The notes below the pieces were generated by a model that ran no database searches, had not been told where the DNA came from, and saw only the letters and a list, made by a program, of their open reading frames with translations. From CAYJDG01 sp964368875 (GTDB taxonomy: Bacteria; Pseudomonadota; Alphaproteobacteria; Micavibrionales; Micavibrionaceae): a stretch of 64,000 bases of DNA. Below are positions 1-9,688 of this stretch, piece by piece. Each line of letters opens with the position of its first letter. Position 1 is the first letter of the stretch. The DNA lies in assembly GCA_964368875.1 (NCBI GenBank), contig CAYJDG010000003.1, positions 1 through 64,000 on the forward strand. Reading direction: 5' to 3'. The position numbers were made by a program, and so were the translations under genes.

Positions 1-2
1 TT

Positions 3-3000
3 TCAAGTATCACAATCGGATCAGCCACCCTGACTGCAGCAATGAATGTAGGGGCTTGGACATGGAATGATGCACTTATTTTAAAGACGGGGTCAGGCTT
101 ACTCAGCATCAATGGTAACCAGGCCTTTGGGGCCAACAACCTGACCATAACGACTGACTCAAATTTAGCCATCTCCGGAACACTGACAAGCACAGGGACG
201 CTCGCTATTGCCGGTTCGGCGGTTGCAACAACAATTGGGGTTGGCACGGGACAAACTGGCACACTCAGTCTGAATGACACCGAACTCGGCCTAATTAGTG
301 ATGGGTGGGCAAGTATTGTAATCGGATCGACCACACAAACCGGCGTTCTGAATGTTGGCGCGAGGACGTGGCTTGACCCGCTGACATTACGCACTTCCAC
401 TGGCCTTTTGACGATCGCCGGAACGCAGACTATGGGTAGCAACAACCTGACTCTTACGACAGGTTCTAGTCTTGCTATTAACGCAGGTCTTACTGGATCT
501 GGAGTTCTTTCGGTTACTGGTGTGGCAAATGGAACGACCATCGGTGTCGGAACAGGGCAAGCAGGAACTGTAAATCTCAATGATACTGAACTTGGCCTGA
601 TTACCGATGGCTGGTCAACAATCGTAATCGGCACGACCTCTATGACTGGCGCACTCAATATTGCGGGGCGCACGTGGTTGGATTCGATTGATGTCAGAAC
701 CAGCAGTGGTGCTTTAAATATTAATGGCGTGCAAAATATGGGCAGCAATAATCTGACCATTCGCACCAACACTGACTTGGCCCTCACCAATGCTTTGAAT
801 GGAACAGGTACAATCACTATTCTCACATCCAGCACGGCATCTGCCATAGGGATTGGAACAGGACAAGCTGGCGCTCTAGTATTGACCAATGCGGAGCTAA
901 ACCAAATAACCGATGGCTGGACGCAAATTATATTCGGTTCCACCTCGATGACAGGTGCAATGAACATCGGCGCCCTAACTTGGAATGACAGTGTCTTCTA
1001 TAAAACTGCAGCAGGTGCGCTCAACATCAACGGCACTCAAACAATGGGTTCCAATAATTTGAGCATGCAGACCAATGCCAATCTTGCTATCGGCGCTGCC
1101 CTGACAGGCACGGGCATCCTGACAATTGTGCCTACAACAGCAACGACAACGATCGGCCTCGGTACTGGTCAAACCGGAACACTGGCCCTAAATGACACAG
1201 AACTCGGCCTGATCACAAATGGCTGGTCATCTATCGTGGTAGGAAATACGTCGATGACTGGTGTCATGAATGTGGGCGCTCTCACGTGGAATGACAATCT
1301 GACCCTGATTACCAACACAGGTGTGATGACAATTGCCGGAGCCCAGTCCATGGGCAGCAATAACCTCACCCTTCAGACAAACTCTAATCTTGCATTGAAT
1401 GCAAACCTGACCGGAACGGGCACATTGACGATTCTACCGGCAGCAGTTGCAACGACTTTTGGTACTGGAAACAGTCAGACGGGGACACTCAATCTCACAG
1501 ATACAGAACTTGCTAAAATCGTTAATGGCTGGAGCAGCATCATTCTTGGCAGGGCAGATGCCACGGGCGTAGTTAATGTCGGCGCTTTTACTTGGAATGA
1601 TAACTTAACTCTGAGAAGCGGCACAGGCCTGATGACGATCGCCGGGACTCAGAGCATGGGAAGCAATAATCTCACGATTTCAACTGACTCCAACCTAGCT
1701 CTGAATGCAAACCTTAGTGGTACCGGTAATTTACAAATTCTGGGAAGCAGCCTCGCAACCACGATGGGGGTTGGCACTAGTCAAGTCGGGACCCTCTCGC
1801 TGACTGATACAGAGCTGGCCAAAATACTTGATGGATGGACAAAAGTTACGTTGGGCCAAAATAATTCGGTTGGTCACATGAACATCGGAGCTTATACGTG
1901 GCTAAACCCCACTACTTTTATAACAGGTGGCAATGTCATTATTAACGGTGCGCAGACTACTACTGAAACGTCTGGAAATACGCTTGTTTTTGTTACCACC
2001 AATGGATCTTTCATCAATAATGCTGGCGCAAGTGCAATCAATCCGGGTAGTGGCCGCTATCTTGTCTATTCTGTCGCTGAGGCGAATGACACTCTGGGTG
2101 GATTGGTTCGCCCAACAATCCTTACCAATAAAACATATACTGGATATGATCCGGCATCCGTCACCGAAACCGGAAACGTATATTTATATTCTGGTCTGGT
2201 TTCAAAAATACTTTATCTGGCTATTGACGATCAGCAAAAAGAATATGGCGGTAATCTTCCGACCTTTACCTACAACTATGTAGGCGGCCTGCAGAACGGC
2301 GATACGCTGATGGACGTTATCTCCAGCTATATTTTGACGGCCGTCGGATCTTCGGCTCTTGATGATGCCGGTGTAACGCGCTCCATTACTGGAACCTTCA
2401 ATACCAATCTGGGTTATAGCGTGAGTGTTACCAACGGTACCTTGACTGTGACCAAAGCGGATCTGGTGGTCCAAGCTGATGACTTGTCACGTGAATATGG
2501 CGACGCTAACCCAACTTTAACAATCACCTATACAGGATTCCGAAATGGTGATGATATTACAGACATAGATACAGCAGCCACTGCCGCAACGACCGCGACC
2601 GTATTATCGAACGTCGGTAACTACGCAATAACGACATCAGGTGGGATAGATAATAACTACTCTCTTACCTATGTAGGTGGCAACCTTGGCATCACTAAGG
2701 CAACGCTTACCGCGACAGCCCAGAACAATACGCGCGTCTACGGCGATGCCAATCCAGCTTTGACAGTAGCATATACTGGGTTCAAGAATAGCGAGACGAG
2801 CGCAGTAATTGATACCGCTGCTACGGCCGCAACAGCTGCAACCAGTCTGTCGAATGTGGGCGCTTATACCATCTCCGCTTCTGGAGCGATCGATAACAAT
2901 TATAATTTCAACTACGTTAACGGATCACTTAGCGTGACCAAAGCATCCCTCGTTGCAACCGCAGACAATAAATCTCGTACCTACGGTGATGCAAATCCAG

Positions 3001-6000
3001 CTTATACGGTCACCTATACCGGTTTCAAAAACAGTGAAACCTCGGCGGTAATAGATACTGTCGCGACAGCAAGCAGTTCTGCCACTATCCTGTCAAATGC
3101 TGGCACATACACCATCACCGCTTCTGGAGCGACCGATAACAATTACAGCATCAGTTACGCTACGGGCACGCTGACAATCAATAAGGCTTTACTGAGTATT
3201 ACCGCTGATAATAAAACCCGTGAATACGGAGATGCCAATCCGGCGCTTACGGTCGCTTACTCTGGCTTCAAAAATAGTGACACCTCAGCAGTTCTTGATA
3301 CAGCGCCAACACTTGGAACTGTTGCAAATGCTTCCTCTAACGCAGGCATATACGGCATAACTCTATCGGGAGGAACGGACAATAATTACACATTTGCACT
3401 CACCGATGGCACATTGACGATTACCAAAGCCACACTGACTGCGACCGCCCAGAACCAGACACGTGAATACGGTGATGCTAACCCGGCCCTCACAGTTGCT
3501 TATACCGGATTTAAAAACAGCGAGACCAGCGCCGTTATAGATGCAGGCGCAACTGCATCAACCGCTGCAACCAATCTTTCAAATGTCGGCAGCTATGTGA
3601 TCTCGGCCTCTGGCGCTACCGACAACAACTATAACTTCAATTACGTGGATGGCTCACTCAACATTACAAAAGCGACTTTAACAGCGACCGCTCAGAACCA
3701 GACACGCGAATACGGCGATGCCAACCCGGCGCTCACAGTTGCTTATAGCGGGTTTAAAAACAGCGAGACCAGCGCCGTTATAGATACAGGCGCAACCGCA
3801 TCGACCACGGCAACCAATCTTTCTAATGTCGGCAGCTATGTGATCTCGGCCTCTGGCGCTACGGACAACAACTATAACTTCAATTACGTCGATGGGTCTC
3901 TTTCAATTACGAAAGCCCTACTAAACATTAGCGCTGATAACAAAACTCGTGAATATGGCGATGCAAATCCATCACTGACATCCACCTACTCCGGATTTAA
4001 AAATGGCGATACCGTCGCAGTTCTAGATTCAGCCCCAATACTTGGCACGCTTGCCACAGCTTTCTCAAATGTTGGGTCTTACGGAATCACACTCTCAGGC
4101 GGCCTGGATAATAACTACACGCTCAGCCTTGCCGATGGAACTTTGACGATAACTAAGGCAAATCTTACTGCGACAGCACAGAACCAGACAAAAATATACG
4201 GCGATGCAAACCCAGCACTTACTATCAGTTATAGCGGATTTAAGAATAGTGAGAATTCTTCTTTCATCAATACTCTTGCCAGTGCGACTACATCCGCAAC
4301 GGCACTTTCTAATGCAGGCTCTTATGCCATTAACGTTAGCGGAGCTGTCGATGACAATTATTCATTCTCCTATGTTAACGGCACTCTGACAGTCGGTAAG
4401 GCCACGCTTACAATAACTGCAGATGACAAAGCCCGCGCTTATGGCGACGTCAATCCGGGATTGACGGTTGCATATAGCGGCTTTGTAAACGGGGATACTG
4501 CATTGGGGCTCGATGCAGGCCCAACCATAGGAACCACAGCAACCGTCCTTTCAAATACAGGCTCCTACGCAATCACCCTGACTGGCGGCACCGATAATAA
4601 CTATATTTATGCTCTCAATAACGGAACTCTGACTGTCAATAAAGCTCTCCTTAGCGCAACCGGAGATGATTATACCCGCGCCTATGGCGATGCTAACCCA
4701 GAACTCACAGTATCTTATAGTGGCTTCAAAAATGGCGACACAATTTCAGCTCTCGATACGTTGGCAACAGCCTCAACAACGGCGACGGTCTTGTCTTCGG
4801 TAGGAACTTACTTCATCACCGTGGCGGGTGGCCTGGATAACAATTATATTTTCGTAAATGCTGCCGGCTCATTAAATATCATCAAATCCGACCTTACGAT
4901 CAGCGCCAATAATCAAACGCGTACCTATGGCGATGCCAACCCAGCTTTGACCGTCTCTTATAGCGGCTTTAAAAATGGCGAGAATGACAGCGTACTCAGC
5001 GTAGCCCCGACAATCAGCACAGCGGCAACAATTCTTTCAGATGCCGGAACTTACGCAATCACCTTAGGTGGCGGTGTTGATAATAACTATAACTATATTC
5101 TCAACAACGGGACTTTGACCGTCAACAAAGCCGTCCTGACAACCACAATAGATAACAAAACACGCGAGTATGGCGATGCCAACCCAGCTTTCACCTTCAG
5201 CTATGCAGGCTTTAAAAACGGCGACACTTCTGCGGTTCTGAATTCACAGGCCGTCGCAACATCTAGCGCAACCAGCGCGTCCAATGTCGGCACCTACGGC
5301 ATCAACGGATCAGGTGGTCTGGACAATAACTACACCTTTGCTTACGTTAACGGTACTCTAAGCATCACACCTGCTGCATTGACGGTTGCAATCAACAATG
5401 TAACGCGTGAATACGGATTGACCAACCCAGCACTGAGCGCAACTTATACCGGGTTTAAGAACGGTGATACGGCAAGCGTCCTAGATGTTGCTCCAAGCTT
5501 TACGACGACGGCGACCACGGGATCAAATATCGGCAGCTATGTAATTTCAGCATCGAGCGGCTCTGATGCGAATTATTCTCTCAGCTTCATCAATGGCAAC
5601 CTGACGATTACTGCCGCCCCTTTAACCATCGCCGTTGATAGCTATATCAGACTTGTAACGGATCCTAACCCGCCACTTACATATGACGTCATCGGGCTTC
5701 GCAACGGCGATACCCAGTCTCTTATTACAGGTCTCACCGTCAGTACCACCGCTACCCCTGCATCGCCTGAGGGCAGTTACGCGATCACCGCCAGTGGCGC
5801 TTCCGCACCTAACTATTCAATCTCGTATGTTCAAGGCATCATGCAGCTGGTTGGAAGCTTCCCACCACCGCCAACGGCATCGCTGCCTGGAACGGTAGAT
5901 GGAACTGTGTCGCATCCGGGCTACGGCGCTGCGCCTTATAACAGTACCTACAATGTTTACGGAATAGATCACGTCTTCATGACAAACTTTGCTGTGTCAG

Positions 6001-6161
6001 GAAGCGAAATTGATGAAGGCACCGCCCTTATCGACGGCCAATATATTCAAATTCTTTATTACATAGACCCGTTCCTGCAGACAAACGGCATACCGTTAGT
6101 ATTGATCGATCAAAATCTCTATTACGAATTTGAAGATGACTATAATCAAAGCGTGAACTGA
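3..6161 (+). CDS. Giant repetitive secreted/surface protein with MBG repeats (5' partial)
   Basis: The frame is open from the left edge of the window, so the start and any signal peptide or TPS secretion domain are missing; 2052 residues are visible. The first ~630 residues are about seven copies of a ~101-residue beta-rich repeat marked by NDTELGLITDGW, TWNDNLTL and MGSNNLTL. From about 2.2 to 5.85 kb follow about fifteen ~80-residue repeats with the signature REYGDANPALTVAYSGFKN and DNNY, which match the MBG domain family of bacterial adhesins. The tail is proline-rich (PPPPTASLPG) and then acidic, with no membrane anchor. The protein is Thr/Ser/Asn-rich and has almost no cysteine. The adjacent convergent TpsB-like gene suggests two-partner secretion; that link is inference. 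Role: probably adhesin or matrix protein. Confidence 0.8.
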   Translation, partial: SSITIGSATLTAAMNVGAWTWNDALILKTGSGLLSINGNQAFGANNLTITTDSNLAISGTLTSTGTLAIAGSAVATTIGVGTGQTGTLSLNDTELGLISDGWASIVIGSTTQTGVLNVGARTWLDPLTLRTSTGLLTIAGTQTMGSNNLTLTTGSSLAINAGLTGSGVLSVTGVANGTTIGVGTGQAGTVNLNDTELGLITDGWSTIVIGTTSMTGALNIAGRTWLDSIDVRTSSGALNINGVQNMGSNNLTIRTNTDLALTNALNGTGTITILTSSTASAIGIGTGQAGALVLTNAELNQITDGWTQIIFGSTSMTGAMNIGALTWNDSVFYKTAAGALNINGTQTMGSNNLSMQTNANLAIGAALTGTGILTIVPTTATTTIGLGTGQTGTLALNDTELGLITNGWSSIVVGNTSMTGVMNVGALTWNDNLTLITNTGVMTIAGAQSMGSNNLTLQTNSNLALNANLTGTGTLTILPAAVATTFGTGNSQTGTLNLTDTELAKIVNGWSSIILGRADATGVVNVGAFTWNDNLTLRSGTGLMTIAGTQSMGSNNLTISTDSNLALNANLSGTGNLQILGSSLATTMGVGTSQVGTLSLTDTELAKILDGWTKVTLGQNNSVGHMNIGAYTWLNPTTFITGGNVIINGAQTTTETSGNTLVFVTTNGSFINNAGASAINPGSGRYLVYSVAEANDTLGGLVRPTILTNKTYTGYDPASVTETGNVYLYSGLVSKILYLAIDDQQKEYGGNLPTFTYNYVGGLQNGDTLMDVISSYILTAVGSSALDDAGVTRSITGTFNTNLGYSVSVTNGTLTVTKADLVVQADDLSREYGDANPTLTITYTGFRNGDDITDIDTAATAATTATVLSNVGNYAITTSGGIDNNYSLTYVGGNLGITKATLTATAQNNTRVYGDANPALTVAYTGFKNSETSAVIDTAATAATAATSLSNVGAYTISASGAIDNNYNFNYVNGSLSVTKASLVATADNKSRTYGDANPAYTVTYTGFKNSETSAVIDTVATASSSATILSNAGTYTITASGATDNNYSISYATGTLTINKALLSITADNKTREYGDANPALTVAYSGFKNSDTSAVLDTAPTLGTVANASSNAGIYGITLSGGTDNNYTFALTDGTLTITKATLTATAQNQTREYGDANPALTVAYTGFKNSETSAVIDAGATASTAATNLSNVGSYVISASGATDNNYNFNYVDGSLNITKATLTATAQNQTREYGDANPALTVAYSGFKNSETSAVIDTGATASTTATNLSNVGSYVISASGATDNNYNFNYVDGSLSITKALLNISADNKTREYGDANPSLTSTYSGFKNGDTVAVLDSAPILGTLATAFSNVGSYGITLSGGLDNNYTLSLADGTLTITKANLTATAQNQTKIYGDANPALTISYSGFKNSENSSFINTLASATTSATALSNAGSYAINVSGAVDDNYSFSYVNGTLTVGKATLTITADDKARAYGDVNPGLTVAYSGFVNGDTALGLDAGPTIGTTATVLSNTGSYAITLTGGTDNNYIYALNNGTLTVNKALLSATGDDYTRAYGDANPELTVSYSGFKNGDTISALDTLATASTTATVLSSVGTYFITVAGGLDNNYIFVNAAGSLNIIKSDLTISANNQTRTYGDANPALTVSYSGFKNGENDSVLSVAPTISTAATILSDAGTYAITLGGGVDNNYNYILNNGTLTVNKAVLTTTIDNKTREYGDANPAFTFSYAGFKNGDTSAVLNSQAVATSSATSASNVGTYGINGSGGLDNNYTFAYVNGTLSITPAALTVAINNVTREYGLTNPALSATYTGFKNGDTASVLDVAPSFTTTATTGSNIGSYVISASSGSDANYSLSFINGNLTITAAPLTIAVDSYIRLVTDPNPPLTYDVIGLRNGDTQSLITGLTVSTTATPASPEGSYAITASGASAPNYSISYVQGIMQLVGSFPPPPTASLPGTVDGTVSHPGYGAAPYNSTYNVYGIDHVFMTNFAVSGSEIDEGTALIDGQYIQILYYIDPFLQTNGIPLVLIDQNLYYEFEDDYNQSVN
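200..1930 (+). repeat. Tandem ~303-312 bp coding repeats (N-terminal array)
   Basis: The translated motif (N/T)D(T)EL followed by a GW pair recurs at roughly 264, 567, 870, 1182, 1485 and 1797, so the unit is 101-104 codons. A partial unit is already running at base 3. The copies are diverged at DNA level, so this is an old array kept by selection on protein shape and not a recent expansion. The right-hand boundary is approximate. Confidence 0.8.
2200..5850 (+). repeat. Tandem ~240 bp MBG-type coding repeats (about 15 units)
   Basis: The YGDANP signature recurs about every 80 codons, with a divergent first unit (KEYGGNLP) and divergent last units (REYGLTNP, RLVTDPNP). Two internal units near 3420-3910 are nearly identical, sharing long stretches such as TATAQNQTREYGDANPAL, which indicates recent duplication or gene conversion. 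Such near-identical units also make the region prone to copy-number error in short-read assembly. Confidence 0.85.
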
Positions 6162-6163
6162 GA

Positions 6164-7882
6164 TTAGAATTTCCTGCTAAGCGAGAACAGATAGCGCGGG
6201 CTTTCACCATTGGCATAAGGCGGTGGGTTATCTGAAGCAAAGGTCAAAGGCAGCGCCATCATCAGATTCATGGATGTCGCCTGATCAAACTCAACACGCG
6301 TTCCCATCCCGGTAGATAGTGATGATGTGGAATTTGCTGCAGCAGTACCTTTCTGCCATATCTTGCCAAAATCCATAAAAGCATAAGGCTGGAAAGTAAA
6401 TTTAGCCCATGCTGGCAGGCCGTTGTAGCGCACCTCCAGCGTTGCGCTCATACCATGATCTCCAGTGATTTCGGACGGATCAAGACCACGGCCGACAGAT
6501 CCTCCGCCATAGCCGAATTCTTCACCGGACAACAAAGGATCAAACGCGTACTGCCCAGCCACCTGCATCAGCATCTGAAAATTCCTAGGCAGGTTCTGTA
6601 AACGCGATATCTGGGCTGTTACTTTGGTGAAATCGCTGTGGCCATCATCACGAGATAATTCAAATGAGCCTGTCTCACGAGCGCCCAGAATATCAAGCCC
6701 CTGACTCAGCTCGCCTGTCAGCAGAGTAGACCCGTTTAAATCGTCAATGTGCTGGAAAGCCGTAGAAACCCTGACCACGCGTAGGCGATCGTCGTATAGC
6801 CGGTCACCCAAAATTTTACTGCGCGCGTTCTTCATGTCGAAGTTCAGATACATCAGAAGATTTGTCCTGCGATTGAGCAAGGCCTCATAGGTTAACCCGA
6901 CACGAAAATCACGGGAGTAGCCTTTGACATCAAGGTCAGACAGATTGCTACCGGATTCCGTACCGCCCCAGCCGATATGCGTATTGATAGAGAGGCCGGG
7001 AACAGCGTCAATCGGCCGCTCATATCCCAGTTGCCCGTATTTCACTTCATCCCATGGAAGTGTTGCTGAAAGGCGCAGGCTGAGCATATCGTAATCATCG
7101 AAGATGCGCGGTTGATCGTAACTCAGGCTGGCTTGATAAGGTCCGGCATAGCGCGATCCATAATTATCTACGCCAACGACCCCTTGTCCGCCTGTATTCT
7201 CTTTGAGCAGCACGACTTCAATCGCACCCGGCTCTTTATCGTCGGGTTGCCGCAGGACACTACGGAATTTAGCACCCGGCAACCCATTCATCACGAGCAG
7301 CCAATGCTCGAACCCCTTGATATTGAAAGGATGTACATTCGCGATGCGATCAAGATACGGCTGCAATTCCTGCTTCTCAGCTGGATTGACATCCTGCATG
7401 ACGACATTCCTGATATTACCTTCGACAACCTGGATCGTCACTGTGCCCGCAGTAATATCCTGCTCCGGAAAAAATGCGCGAGAGAAAATATAGCCATCGT
7501 CACGATAGGTGCGGTTGATGCGATTGGCGACATCAATCACCTGCTGCAAAGTAACCGGCTTACCGAGCAAATTAATGTAGTCGCCGAGAAATTTTCCAGC
7601 CGGGTAAGCCTCCATACCGACAATTTTCAAATCGACCAGGGTAAAGAGAATCGACTCTGCACCGGGAATGCTGATGTCGCCCGTTTGGCGCGGCTGCGCA
7701 TCCGTGGCCTGAGGCACCGCCATAGAGGCACTGGGAGGAACATCACCCGTCATGCCGATACGCGATGGATCAACCGAGCCCGGAATCACCGTTTGCGCCC
7801 GGGCAGGGAAACCCGCTGCCGTGTGCATACAGGCAGTCATACCCAGCAGGAGGATGGTCTGCCTGAGGCGCAAGAGGTTCAT
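6164..7882 (-). CDS. ShlB/FhaC/HecB-family TpsB outer-membrane transporter
   Basis: This 572-residue protein would form the outer-membrane pore of a two-partner secretion system. A signal peptide ends near PARAQ at residue 30. A POTRA region lies around residues 78-160 (the LGKPVTLQQVIDVANRIN segment and the EGNIRNV strand), and a beta-barrel fills residues ~225-572. The barrel carries a GRGLDPSEITGDHG segment at the place of the conserved loop-6 motif and ends in a C-terminal phenylalanine, typical of outer-membrane proteins. The start has a good ribosome site (AGGTGAG, 6 nt away). The gene converges on the repeat-protein gene with only 2 bp between stops, unlike the usual co-directional tpsB-tpsA operon. 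Its cargo is probably that protein, but this is inferred from adjacency. Confidence 0.88.
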   Translation of the reverse strand: MNLLRLRQTILLLGMTACMHTAAGFPARAQTVIPGSVDPSRIGMTGDVPPSASMAVPQATDAQPRQTGDISIPGAESILFTLVDLKIVGMEAYPAGKFLGDYINLLGKPVTLQQVIDVANRINRTYRDDGYIFSRAFFPEQDITAGTVTIQVVEGNIRNVVMQDVNPAEKQELQPYLDRIANVHPFNIKGFEHWLLVMNGLPGAKFRSVLRQPDDKEPGAIEVVLLKENTGGQGVVGVDNYGSRYAGPYQASLSYDQPRIFDDYDMLSLRLSATLPWDEVKYGQLGYERPIDAVPGLSINTHIGWGGTESGSNLSDLDVKGYSRDFRVGLTYEALLNRRTNLLMYLNFDMKNARSKILGDRLYDDRLRVVRVSTAFQHIDDLNGSTLLTGELSQGLDILGARETGSFELSRDDGHSDFTKVTAQISRLQNLPRNFQMLMQVAGQYAFDPLLSGEEFGYGGGSVGRGLDPSEITGDHGMSATLEVRYNGLPAWAKFTFQPYAFMDFGKIWQKGTAAANSTSSLSTGMGTRVEFDQATSMNLMMALPLTFASDNPPPYANGESPRYLFSLSRKF

Positions 7883-8057
7883 AATCTCACCTATACCAGA
7901 TATGTTTTGAAAAAATCAGGGGGTTCAAGGCAAAAAAACGCAGTTATTCAATGGGTTATGTATGGAATGCAGACCATAGTCTGGCCTGATCCTTGATCGA
8001 GACTATAACCACCCTAGATTGTGGCTACTTTCACCCATGTTTTCACCGGAGCCATTC

Positions 8058-8570
8058 ATGCCCCTCTCAATGTACCAGTTTTCAGCCCCAGTCTTTTTGC
8101 GCCATTTTGAAATTTTAAAAAACATCCTTACCAAAGGCGAAGCTGACGCAGTTGCGCGTAAAATAGACCCGGCGGTTTTTCTGAATGCGCGTCTTGCGCC
8201 TGATATGCTGCCGCTCATAAAACAGGTTCAGATCGCGTCTGATGTGAGCAAGGGATGCGTTGCAAGGCTGGCAGGCGTTGAAGTTCCGTCTTATGCCGAT
8301 ACTGAAATGACCTTTGCTGAACTGCATGCGCGTATCGACAAGACAGTCGATTTCATCAAAAGCGTTTCAGCTGATAAAATTGAGGGCAGCGAAACGCGGC
8401 CAGTTACGATCAAGGTCCGTGGTGAGGACATGCACTTTAAAGGGTTGGACTACCTGCAAACCTTTGCGATTCCCAACCTTTATTTCCATGTCTCCATTGC
8501 TTACGCAATTCTGCGTGCGCAAGGTGTGCAACTTGGCAAAATGGATTATCTGGATCCTCAGAAGAAATAA
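8058..8570 (+). CDS. DUF1993 family protein
   Basis: The 170-residue product matches the DUF1993 family (small alpha-helical proteins related to the DinB/YfiT fold) in length and in its N-terminal SMYQFSAPVFLRHFEIL and C-terminal NLYFHVSIAYAILRAQGV segments. The start at 8058 was chosen because GGAG lies 6 nt upstream and the family begins with this SMYQ segment; an upstream in-frame ATG at 8019 lacks a ribosome site. Function is unknown. It is divergently oriented from the tpsB-like gene and precedes a convergent mini-gene by 4 bp. No metal ligand set is obvious. Confidence 0.85.
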   Translation: MPLSMYQFSAPVFLRHFEILKNILTKGEADAVARKIDPAVFLNARLAPDMLPLIKQVQIASDVSKGCVARLAGVEVPSYADTEMTFAELHARIDKTVDFIKSVSADKIEGSETRPVTIKVRGEDMHFKGLDYLQTFAIPNLYFHVSIAYAILRAQGVQLGKMDYLDPQKK

Positions 8571-8574
8571 TCAG

Positions 8575-8661
8575 CTATTTAGTCGGCGTCTGACATTTAG
8601 GGCAGACGGTTGAGCCTTTGGCGATTTGAGCGCCACACTGAGAGCAGGTTTCGAGATCCAT
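8575..8661 (-). CDS. 28-residue zinc-ribbon mini-protein
   Basis: Reading the minus strand from the ATG at 8661 gives 28 codons ending in TAG. The peptide contains CSQCG, then twelve residues, then CPKC, a complete four-cysteine zinc-ribbon knuckle, and little else. A ribosome site (AAGGA, 8 nt before the ATG) supports translation. The stop lies 4 bp past the convergent DUF1993 gene. Free-standing zinc ribbons of this size are often missed by annotation; they may bind RNA, DNA or a protein partner. The cysteine spacing is directly visible; the function is not known. Confidence 0.7.
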   Translation of the reverse strand: MDLETCSQCGAQIAKGSTVCPKCQTPTK

Positions 8662-8787
8662 GATATGCGTCCTTCTTGTGTAAATTGCAGGGTATTAACG
8701 CATCGTGGTTGAATTCGGTTCCCCAATAGCGAAGAGGCAAACGCGCTGCGTCTGCCTCTTCAGCAATTCTGGAAGCTAATGTCCTGC

Positions 8788-9288
8788 TTACTGGATTACG
8801 AATGACCGATCAGGAAACTTCGCGCCGCCCATGGCATCATCCATGATTTTCTGAAGCTTCGCGTTAGGGCCTGCAGCCGCAGGCTCATCTGTTTTAATCC
8901 ATTTTCCGCTCGCAATCTGTATCGACAAATCTGGGTCTTTGTCGTTGAAACCCATTGGTTTGCCACTTTCAACTTTGGCTTCCCAATCGCTTTTGCGGCG
9001 CTGATGATCGGCGAACTGGGCGTCATCCATAGGAATACCTGCATCCTGAAACGCTTTTTGCTTTTCGGCATTCTGTGAGAGGCGAACTTCCATAGGACTG
9101 ACCAGCATACGTTTGTTAGGATCGGCAGCTTCCCAGGCTTTCTGGGCTTCCATCAGTTTCGTGTAAGCCGCAGGGCCCATGCCCAATTTCTGTGCCTCGG
9201 TTGAGGGTGCGGCTTCCTGACCATATGTCTGTCTGAGCTTAATCAGCTCTGCCGCCTGAGCCAGTGATAGTCCGTCAGGGTCTGCCAT
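8788..9288 (-). CDS. Hypothetical protein, 166 residues
   Basis: I do not recognise this family. The start at 9288 (MADPDGLSLAQ) has a strong ribosome site (GGGAG) 6-7 nt upstream; the frame continues upstream for 46 codons but without such a site. The product is hydrophilic, charged and probably helical, without a signal peptide, membrane segment or cysteine pair. It is rich in Ala, Lys, Asp and Gln, with WEAADPNKRMLVSPMEVRL in the middle. A perfect 17-bp palindrome lies 41 bp upstream of the start. An effector or structural role is possible but not shown. Confidence 0.65.
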   Translation of the reverse strand: MADPDGLSLAQAAELIKLRQTYGQEAAPSTEAQKLGMGPAAYTKLMEAQKAWEAADPNKRMLVSPMEVRLSQNAEKQKAFQDAGIPMDDAQFADHQRRKSDWEAKVESGKPMGFNDKDPDLSIQIASGKWIKTDEPAAAGPNAKLQKIMDDAMGGAKFPDRSFVIQ

Positions 9289-9328
9289 GGATATCTCCCT
9301 CTTTAACAAATCCGTGTACAAGGCTAGG

Positions 9329-9345
9329 TTACATATAATATGTAA
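9329..9345. promoter_or_regulatory. Perfect 17-bp palindrome, candidate operator
   Basis: TTACATATAATATGTAA has two perfect 8-bp half-sites around one central base. It lies 41-57 bp upstream of the start codon of the 166-residue gene, where a dimeric repressor or activator could act. No regulator is recognised nearby. One such palindrome is expected about once by chance in a window of this size, so the call rests on position. Confidence 0.35.
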
Positions 9346-9480
9346 ATAATCTCTGAAAGCGGCGGTCATATCAGTTTGTTCGGCGTTAGAAATTTTCTGG
9401 ATTTTGATGTTTCCATTATTTTTCAATTGGTTAGATAAAATCAGGGAACAGGGTTTGTTCAGTTCGTTCCCCCAAAAAAA

Positions 9481-9580
9481 NNNNNNNNNNNNNNNNNNNN
9501 NNNNNNNNNNNNNNNNNNNNNNNNNNNNNNNNNNNNNNNNNNNNNNNNNNNNNNNNNNNNNNNNNNNNNNNNNNNNNNNN
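9481..9580. other. Assembly gap (100 N)
   Basis: A run of exactly 100 N, flanked on the left by a C/A homopolymer and on the right by A+T-rich sequence. The same length recurs at the other two gaps, so this is a placeholder of unknown true size. Confidence 0.95.
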
Positions 9581-9688
9581 GTTTTATTTACGATTTAATT
9601 AGTTAATATTTTAGGATAAAAGACATATTTTGTCAATTAATAAGAACAAATATAGAACATGCTTTGTAACTCGTATATATATAAGTGC

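Larger units (their letters stand above)
9289..9688. other. Gene-poor interval with assembly gap
   Basis: Between the 166-residue gene and the radical SAM gene there are about 300 known bases plus 100 N. The left part holds the palindrome described separately and a GGAAC-N15-CGTT sequence at 9445-9468, one base short of the EcfG spacing. The right part (9581-9688) is strongly A+T-rich. I see no supported gene in the known sequence, but one could lie in the gap. Confidence 0.6.

Noticed and set aside
2200..5850. Regularly spaced repeats that might suggest a CRISPR array
   Set aside because: The ~240-bp unit, continuous reading frame and protein-level conservation show coding MBG repeats; no short direct repeats with unique spacers exist in the window.
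9445..9468. GGAAC-N15-CGTT next to the first gap
   Set aside because: The spacing is one base shorter than the EcfG consensus and what lies downstream is hidden by N.
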